Positions 8,731-14,425 of a DNA stretch of 14,425 nucleotides are shown piece by piece; the stretch's first letter is position 1; every line of letters begins with the position of its first letter. The position numbers were made by a program, and so were the translations under genes. The notes beneath the pieces were generated by a model, which saw only the letters and a program-made list of their open reading frames with translations, was not told where the DNA came from and ran no database searches. This stretch comes from Periconia sp. R9002 (taxonomy: Eukaryota > Ascomycota > Dothideomycetes > Pleosporales > Periconiaceae): positions 1 through 14,425 of the forward strand of contig JAMAHW010000222.1 in assembly GCA_023627715.1 (NCBI GenBank). Direction: 5' to 3'.

Positions 8731-10311
8731 TTAGTGTCCATTCTCCATCTCCACTTCGTGGAATCGTCCCAAAGCCCTGTCAAACTTGGACAATAGTTTT
8801 CTATCCGTCCCATCCTGCAATCCTTGCAGTAATTCCGGTTTAAGGCTCCTCCATTCCTCAAGAAGCATACCTGCCCCCACTAAAATCCGAGAAGTGCCCT
8901 TCTGGGCGGCCCTGCATGTTCTACACATTGCCATCCTAAAATTTTCACACTGCTTAGTCTCCCAAAAAGTTCCCAACTCACACAGCATGACCCACTGCTC
9001 CAGCACGTTCATCCACTCAACTATAATCTTCGCCTCGCATTGTTTCTTGTAGTCCTCAGATGTCCAATCGACCATGTTCTTGCGAGCTTGATGAATCGAG
9101 CTCTCGAATGGCGGGTGGGTCATCTCCCGTCGCACCGGTCTTCGTTTATTTTCGTTACCTCTGGTCTTATCCTCGTCCTCGACAATAATAGGCACACCCC
9201 CATTATCATCAACAATAAGCGGGTCATCAAGTATAGTAATCGGATTGACTGAAGATCCCAGCTCTTGGCTTGTTGGCGTCGCTACTTCAGTAGTTTCTGA
9301 TCCGGCACGGTCCTCGCTCCGTTGGGCAGTTAGGCTTGGTTGCATATTGGTTTTGACGGAAAGGACGGTGTGCACATGCGATGCATTAAGGTTCAGGGAC
9401 TCGTGAATTTCGACTCTCTCGGCTTCGTCATGTGTTAAGGGTCTTTGATTCGAGTCGATAGACTGGTTAGGCTGAATTTCTGTTCCAGAGCCAGATCCCA
9501 GAATGATATTAACAGGTATGCCTGCAGCTGAAACACCAGAGTTAAACTCGTGGTTGGGAGCTGTCGAAAGCTCGATGGGTGATGTCGAAGATGCGAGGAT
9601 CTTGTGGTCTGCTTCGACTAATTCCGTCCTCACATCCCGTGTAGCGGTTTCGACGAGTGGCACAGCCTCCGCATGTTGCTCACCGTCAATCCCCTCAGCA
9701 GTACTCCTTCCCTGGATTTCGGCCATTGCTTCAGGCCCATTTCCGGAAAATTCTTGCACCGTTTCATTGGTTGACTGGTATTCGGGCTGAATTTCCAGGT
9801 TTTCGCTTTCGCCATCAGTCTGGTCTTTGAGCTCCAACGCTCTGCACTGAGCCCCAACCTCAGCAGCAGCATCAGGATCTGCCTGGGGACCATTGGTGCT
9901 AGAAAGTAGCTCCGTATTTGACTGCTCTCGTGCTTTCATGGCGTGTTTCTTCGTAGCTGACGACACGAATTTGTACTCCATACGACGCGTCCGACGTGAG
10001 TTCTCAACAATCAATGCTCCCCCTAGGGATTCATTGGTGCTAGGAACTGTTTTTGACTTTTTCCGTGTATTTGAGGTTTCCGTTGCGTTCGGCCGCTTCC
10101 TCAAGAAATGACCGTCATGAGATCTCTCGACGATCGACGCTTCCTTCATACCTCCGTTTACGCTTGCTTCCGTCTGGTTCGGCTTAGCGCTCCCTGGTTC
10201 ACCGGCAGGCTCCTGGTTGGCATCATTACGAGATGACATTTCTTCGTTCGGACTGAGGGTTGCCGCAGATTCGCTCAAAATGGTGTTGTGAACTCGATCA
10301 TGGAAAGACAT
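8731..10311 (-). CDS. 526-aa uncharacterised nuclear-type protein with SIM-like motifs
   Basis: A single uninterrupted frame runs from an ATG at 10311 to a TAA at 8733-8731, far longer than chance. Residues 1-350 are low-complexity, rich in Ser, Thr, Glu, Asn and Ala, and probably disordered. Basic clusters that could be nuclear signals occur at about 71-74 (RKRP), 83-87 (RKKSK) and 106-110 (RRTRR). At about 358-381 three hydrophobic-acidic patches follow one another (ITILDD, PLIVDD, VPIIVEDED) and match the form of SUMO-interacting motifs. A basic patch comes next (KRRPVRRE). Residues 399-526 form a predicted alpha-helical domain rich in Trp and Cys (MVDWTSEDYKKQCEAK, ENFRMAMCRTCRAAQK). I do not recognise this domain. 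No catalytic motif, signal peptide or membrane helix is visible. A nuclear scaffold or chromatin-linked role is inference. Downstream, another frame continues with coding-like sequence. Confidence 0.78.
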   Translation of the reverse strand: MSFHDRVHNTILSESAATLSPNEEMSSRNDANQEPAGEPGSAKPNQTEASVNGGMKEASIVERSHDGHFLRKRPNATETSNTRKKSKTVPSTNESLGGALIVENSRRTRRMEYKFVSSATKKHAMKAREQSNTELLSSTNGPQADPDAAAEVGAQCRALELKDQTDGESENLEIQPEYQSTNETVQEFSGNGPEAMAEIQGRSTAEGIDGEQHAEAVPLVETATRDVRTELVEADHKILASSTSPIELSTAPNHEFNSGVSAAGIPVNIILGSGSGTEIQPNQSIDSNQRPLTHDEAERVEIHESLNLNASHVHTVLSVKTNMQPSLTAQRSEDRAGSETTEVATPTSQELGSSVNPITILDDPLIVDDNGGVPIIVEDEDKTRGNENKRRPVRREMTHPPFESSIHQARKNMVDWTSEDYKKQCEAKIIVEWMNVLEQWVMLCELGTFWETKQCENFRMAMCRTCRAAQKGTSRILVGAGMLLEEWRSLKPELLQGLQDGTDRKLLSKFDRALGRFHEVEMENGH

Positions 10312-10460
10312 CGTCGGTGATATATCGCCTAAGGAATCTTTCGTTCAAATGCAGAGCGTAGGTTCGTTGAGATATTGGCTAGAAGATGAGAGTATGGAAG
10401 TTTATGAAAACATTGGCTGATCCTAGGGGCACCGTGGCTTTTATACATGGTCTCCGTCGG

Positions 10461-10484
10461 AGTGCCCCCTTCCGGGGGAGCACT
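10461..10484. other. GC-rich inverted repeat upstream of the 526-aa gene
   Basis: AGTGCCCCC pairs with GGGG(A)GCACT around a five-base loop, giving a nine-pair stem with one bulged A. It lies about 150 bp upstream of the ATG at 10311, in its leader or promoter. Function is unknown. Confidence 0.45.
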
Positions 10485-11850
10485 GAGAGGAGACACACGC
10501 CTCAAAGCCAGGATTGTAAGACAGCGCCAGTGGCGATGCCATGGGTCTCGAGCTTGAAATGGAAGTTGCATCAACGTGACGCAAGAAGACCTGGCTGTCG
10601 ACGATCCACTAGCTCCGCAGACTTGCTCGCAAGGCGTTCTTGAGCGCCCAGCCCGCTATGGATTCTGATGAACGCGAGGTGTGTTTTAAACAGTTGTTGC
10701 CTTGCAGGCAGCGTCGTGGGTCGTTATGCAGTCCAAAGGATTGGTCCGGATTGTCCATTCTTTCGAACAATAGTGTCGGTTCTATCTTAACTTCCAGCTT
10801 AGATGAAGACGGCGTCTCCGTACATGGCAACTACCCACCGGAACCTCCGTACAGACGGGGTATCTGAGCCTCGGTGTTGACGGCGCTTGTGGAAGCTTAA
10901 GAGTGAAAACACTGAGATACACCCCTAGTCGCAAGCCATATATAGCTAGTTGCTTCACCAGCAGAAATACGGTGTACGCCCCCTTTGCTAGTCGCTGGGC
11001 GTAGCTGAATGGAAGAACGAAGAGGCTTGGGCAGTGCATACCTATGTCCCGTCTGCAACTTTGTCATGCGGCTCCATACCATCATACCTTCCAAAATAGC
11101 TCGTATAATCAGCAAAGCACAAGGGTACGCATAAAAGCGCGACGGAATCCTAATTTTGGAAGAAGGTCAGAGTATGTCTTGAGCTCTCAAGGAAAGCAAG
11201 TAGTAAGGTACCTCGGATGAGCTCGGTGAATCATCTACGAGTGCATAGCTTCAGGATGCTGTGGGGAGATTACAGCTGGCACTCTCTGAATAGAGGCCAT
11301 GGAAACCAGTCGTAGGAAACGGTGATCTGTTCGTGGAGTACCGTGGGTGATTGAAGGTGGAGCAGGCTACGCAACTCGACATGCTCCATCCTGTATGTTT
11401 GTCCAGGAACACACCCTGGGAGATTTCAGCATTACATCAAAGCCCGCGCGGAAATGTGCGATTTGCATGACAATCTTTGGGGGCGCTATCACACAGGTGC
11501 TAAAGCTTCAATCCTGAGGTATCTTGTCACATTAGACCCGGCGAATCAAGTTTCTTGCATAAGTTCAGTGCAGTAGTTGCCTTGGAAGGGCCTCGAATCT
11601 GGACTTGAAAGTTACTCTCCTTGCTTTGATAGGGAGAGTAATACTATTATAATCATATTGCGTGGTAGTAGTGCTGTTCTGGCTGACAATGATCCGTGTG
11701 CGATGCAGTGGGTGGAGTACGAATAGAATTTACCAGCGGTTTATGCTCTTTGTAGCGATGCCAAACTGTTTGAAACGACTCGCGCTGATCTCAATTACCC
11801 TTGTTCCAGGCATACCTACCGCAAATATTTAACACGGAATCTACAAGGGA

Positions 11851-11875
11851 TTTTTTTTGGGAGGGGGGGGGGGGG
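11851..11875. repeat. homopolymer tract T8-G3-A-G13
   Basis: Eight T, three G, one A and thirteen consecutive G. The G run could form intermolecular or slipped G-rich structures and is prone to sequencing and replication slippage, so its length should be treated as approximate. Confidence 0.9.
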
Positions 11876-12200
11876 AAGAAGGGGTAGATGGAAAACGTAT
11901 CAGATTTCAAGATTCGGGAGTAATCATACGCGCAATGGACTAGAATGAATCGCAAATAAAGCATCTATAACCAAGCAACATAACTAGCGCTTCCAGTCCT
12001 AGAATAATTTCCTTCAATGCCGAGAACAGAGTATGTGCCAGAAAGCAAAGAATAGATTCACGGGTCGAGATTTTCACAAACAGTCCATTCTCAATCTGGA
12101 ACTGATGCTGGATGCATCCTAAAACGGCGGGTTCAATGTAAAGGATGAGCATGCGGGTGAAAGATGTACCGCTTTTCTTAGTAAGCATATGCGCTGCATT

Positions 12201-12995
12201 TTAGGAGAAAAGGTTCAGCAACTGGACCATCAAAGCCCGCAGGTCGCCCGCCTCGAGCAGCGTTGGTTCAATATACTCAAACAAATTGCCTTGTGACTCA
12301 TCGTCATCCTCGGATGCTGTAGACTCACCTTCAGACAGCAAATCGTCTTGTATCTCATCTCCCGCTGTAATCGGGACTCCGTCGTTCGTCTCTATCATCA
12401 CATACATAGATTCATGGACAGGGTGAAAATGATCTAGCGTTGAGCTATCAGAAGAAACCAGGGATCCCAACGTACATGGGGCCTGACTCCTCCTTCAGCA
12501 CATTGTCTACGCCCATGCTCCCGCAGCAGGCAGCATTGGATCAGTACTGAGCCTGCATGAACTTGCACTGCCCCTTCACCTGTCCCTGACATGATTTTCA
12601 AATGTATCAGCCTGTTGGCGGCATCGCCGTACGAAGCGGACTGGAACACCCTGTCTTTCCTAACTTTGGCCTGGCGCTCATACGACTTCCCGCACCGTGC
12701 GATGCACTCCATGCAGGATCAGTTTGATTACCCATGCAGAGTGAACACGGCGTCGCCGAAGGTTGGTCGTGCCGTGCCATTCATGCGTGAAGAGACATTG
12801 CGCCTCTTGATGGAGTTGCAGGAGGTCAGCCAGATCCTCTAGGCTTTCGCGTCGTCCGGGAACGATTTTATCCCACTCTAAGTCGTCGTTGTTCAGCAGG
12901 AACATCAGAAAACAAGTTGCGACTAATCCAAGCTCTTTACTGTTCAATCTGTGCCTAACACGCTTCCTAACCCATGCATACGCCCTATGTAACAT
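12201..12995 (-). pseudogene. possible decayed or multi-exon uncharacterised gene
   Basis: Three minus-strand segments have coding character but lie in different frames. Segment 12995-12678 starts with ATG (LGLVATCFLMFLLNNDD, then LADLLQLHQEAQCLFTHEW). Segment 12712-12434 reads MECIARCGKSYERQAK onward. Segment 12470-12201 reads acidic and Ser-rich (EGESTASEDDDESQGN) and ends NLFS-stop; it has no early ATG, so it needs an upstream exon. A third overlapping frame near 12776 reads TPCSLCMG, a paired-Cys pattern seen in small fungal proteins. A GTACGT donor at 12475 and an AG at 12434 could join the last two pieces by a 42-nt intron, but no clean intron links the first two. Either an indel-damaged gene or a gene with introns I cannot define. 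I do not recognise the product. Confidence 0.35.
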
Positions 12996-13480
12996 GTGGT
13001 ATCATCCATAGTCGTCTAACCGCTGCGTCGCTATAAAGACTCTCAAGCCAAAGTAATAGGTTCAATAATATAGATATTTGAATCACGTATTTTCTGCTGT
13101 AGATGTCGCTCGGATCGTTATTAGACGTAGGGTTGTATCTGTTCTCGACACTCATAGCTCGATTGGTACCTAGTTACAGCCTCGTGGTTTCGAGCATGAA
13201 GAGGATGAACAGGACCTAGCTATATTTATTAGTACAGTGATGCGGAAAATATTCGAGGAGCATCTATACATACAAGAGGAGTAGCAATCTATGAAATTTT
13301 CAATGTGCGCAGTAATGGAGTGAGGTAACGTTAGTCTTAGGTTGACGGGAAGGCTGTCGCCTTCCTCAAAACACTAGTGCAAGTATAGCCGAAGATCCAA
13401 ACATGCACCCTTGCACACTTGGGCTGTGCCAGGCCAAAACAAGACCCTTTAATTATGCGCACGCCGCTGCTCAGATCTTA
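12996..13480. other. intergenic region, nothing recognised
   Basis: Moderately AT-rich DNA without ORFs of note. A 61-codon plus frame beginning at 13403 extends into the CTCAGG minisatellite and is judged non-coding. Confidence 0.5.
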
Positions 13481-13488
13481 GTTCAGCC

Positions 13489-13555
13489 TTTGCTCAGGGT
13501 TACTCGGTTTTCGCTCAGGGCTACTTGGTCTTTGCTCAGGTTAAAGCAGCAGCAG
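13489..13555 (+). repeat. three-copy 21-22 bp minisatellite (GCTCAGG core)
   Basis: Imperfect tandem units of the form (C/T)TTTGCTCAGGG(T/C)TACT(C/T)GG recur three times, with a weaker GTTCAGCC unit just before. The array borders the AT-rich block on its left. Confidence 0.55.
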
Positions 13556-13604
13556 CTCAGGTCAGCAACCGTAACTAGAACAAGTTGAGCCAGAGAAATT
13601 TGCC

Positions 13605-13800
13605 TGTCTCTATAGGTAGATAGACTAAATATAGTAAGTAGAAAGTAATACTTTATCTTTCTTAAAAAGTAGAGTTAGCTTTAACTTTTTATAATACTTT
13701 TTTTAGTACTTATTTACTACTATAATTTTTTTTTATATTTTTGCTACAAAGTAATAACTTTTAACTAGTAGTTTTAAAGATTATAGGTTTTTATATAGTG
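13605..13800. other. AT-rich block, RIP-like
   Basis: By hand count 13621-13800 is about 18% GC, against roughly half GC in the neighbouring genes. It is dominated by TA, TTT and AAA steps and contains near-palindromes such as AAAGTAATACTTT and a T9 run. Sharp AT-rich blocks in filamentous fungi commonly derive from repeats mutated by RIP (C to T, mainly at CpA); that origin is inferred here. No open frame survives. Confidence 0.6.
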
Positions 13801-14130
13801 ATTATTCAGAGGGCGCTTTAGGATGACCAGGGTTATCTCGCTTAAATAAGCAGGTAGCATTCAGCGTGGCGACATTGCATGAATCATCTGATTCAATCTG
13901 CCATAGGGCTGATAACGACCTATCAGCGTGCTAGTCGGGGGTTCATGCTGTTGATACAGGTTTATTATGACTTTAGGAGTGCTAAAGACTTGCTGTTAGA
14001 GTCATAGTAGAAGAGCCGTGCTACGCCGAAAACTAAGGCCCCTACTTTTAAGGCCCCGAAGGCAACAGCAAGATCGGTAATTTTACTAAAGGCGGTGCTA
14101 GGTAGGTAGAGGAAGACTCTTTATATTTAT
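13801..14130 (+). mobile_element. possible transposon relic (unclassified)
   Basis: GC content rises again directly after the AT-rich block. A plus frame at about 14011-14100 reads as basic, Pro/Ala/Lys-rich sequence (RATPKTKAPTFKAPKATA). It is preceded by two adjacent TAG codons and followed by another, which could be former CAG codons. There are no terminal repeats, transposase or reverse-transcriptase motifs, so the call rests on context only. Confidence 0.22.
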
Positions 14131-14187
14131 AACACACAGTGAAGTGTATATATCTTGATGTGGAGAGATTTATGCTACTTCAAAGCG

Positions 14188-14230
14188 TAGGTACCTATAT
14201 TTTTCTCGCTACGGAGTACTTCTCGCTACG
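14188..14230. repeat. palindrome plus 11-bp direct repeat around TACGGAGTA
   Basis: TAGGTACCTA (14188-14197) is a perfect 10-bp palindrome. It is followed by TTCTCGCTACG at 14203-14213 and again at 14220-14230, flanking TACGGAGTA (14210-14218). TACGGAGTA-like motifs recur in repeats of several ascomycete genomes, from memory. This may be the edge of a small repeat element. Confidence 0.4.
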
Positions 14231-14242
14231 TGCTGAGGGATG

Positions 14243-14425
14243 TTACTTGCTTTGCTCTGGGTCCTGGCTCCATTGGGAACGATTTCTCAAGTGTTGGCTT
14301 TCGGAATTATGGCCGGCTAACTCGCCGTCGTCCAGACTTGATGGTCCCAGGAAGATCCCATCTATTCCAATTGCCCGGTGGCCACCGCAAATTGCATGGT
14401 CCCTATCGATATCCTGCCATCTCCA
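14243..14425 (-). CDS. possible partial coding region entering from the right edge
   Basis: On the minus strand the frame starting at the last base is open for 60 codons and stops at TAA (14245-14243). It has no Met, as expected for an internal or terminal exon. The sequence is polar (HAICGGHRAIGIDG, SSLDDGELAGHNSES, ending NRSQWSQDPEQSK). No domain is recognised. Sixty open codons next to AT-rich relic DNA is suggestive only. Confidence 0.3.
   Translation of the reverse strand, partial: WRWQDIDRDHAICGGHRAIGIDGIFLGPSSLDDGELAGHNSESQHLRNRSQWSQDPEQSK

Larger units (their letters stand above)
10312..12200. other. 1.9 kb intergenic region, no supportable gene
   Basis: This is the upstream flank of the minus-strand gene starting at 10311. 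It contains a GC-rich hairpin (10461-10484) with an overlapping CTCCG-T-CGGAG palindrome (10452-10462), and a G13 run. ORFs of 70-85 codons overlap on both strands at 10386-11115 without motifs. From 11120 to 11850 no ORF stands out. A minus frame at 11940-12188 (82 aa) begins with ATG and has two hydrophobic stretches; it is too weak to call. Confidence 0.5.

Noticed and set aside
10386..11115. Cluster of 72-85 codon ORFs on both strands
   Set aside because: Overlapping, no motifs and no convincing introns; expected by chance in GC-moderate DNA.
11940..12188. 82-aa minus ORF with two hydrophobic stretches
   Set aside because: It starts with ATG but has no homology I recognise and no supporting context. 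Could be a small membrane protein, but unsupported.
13403..13588. 61-codon plus ORF over the GCTCAGG repeats
   Set aside because: Most of its length is the minisatellite.
1..14425. Starship captain (tyrosine recombinase), CRISPR array, tRNA or rRNA genes
   Set aside because: No recombinase motifs, no spaced identical repeats and no tRNA TPsiC-like boxes were found on reading both strands by eye; a covariance-model search was not possible.

Overview
The window looks like nuclear DNA of a filamentous ascomycete (Pezizomycotina). Its introns are 47-49 nt with GTATGT/GTAAGA donors and, where visible, CTAAC-type branch sites. There are C/T-rich leaders, long low-complexity nuclear-type proteins, no bacterial-style ribosome sites or operons, and an AT-rich block of the kind left by repeat-induced point mutation (RIP). 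The organism cannot be named more closely. Gene density is low and most genes are lineage-restricted or uncharacterised, so it reads as an accessory or subtelomere-like stretch. All identifications are from memory of protein families; no search was run.

Layout: 1-79 may hold the last codons of a gene entering from the left. 80-2060 has only short overlapping ORFs and no gene I can defend. 2061-3252 (minus) is a two-exon gene for a 380-aa protein of unknown function, preceded by a (CAAATTT)n-type satellite at about 3271-3399. 4124-4404 (plus) is a small two-exon gene for a 77-aa Cys/His protein; it was found by splicing and overlaps, stop to stop, the end of the next gene. 4399-5582 (minus) is a broken Ser/Thr protein kinase gene: one long frame carries a full kinase domain interrupted by two nonsense codons, with a probable frameshift near its start. 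Divergent from it, 6024-7836 (plus) is a three-exon gene of the DUF7924 family, with basic nuclear-type N-terminal sequence and a core that resembles PD-(D/E)XK nucleases. 8731-10311 (minus) is an intronless gene for a 526-aa protein: a long disordered region, three SUMO-interacting-motif-like patches, and a helical Cys-containing C-terminal domain. 12201-12995 (minus) holds coding-like pieces in several frames that look like a decaying gene. 13000-14242 is non-coding, with a short 21-22 bp minisatellite, an AT-rich block (about 18% GC over 13621-13800) and a possible transposon relic. An open frame runs in from the right edge on the minus strand (14243-14425).

Functional reading: the genes do not form a recognisable pathway. 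The coherent theme is nuclear or DNA-associated accessory proteins (a putative PD-(D/E)XK-like protein and a SIM-bearing protein in convergent orientation) beside a dead kinase. No Starship captain recombinase, intact transposase, CRISPR array, tRNA or rRNA was seen.
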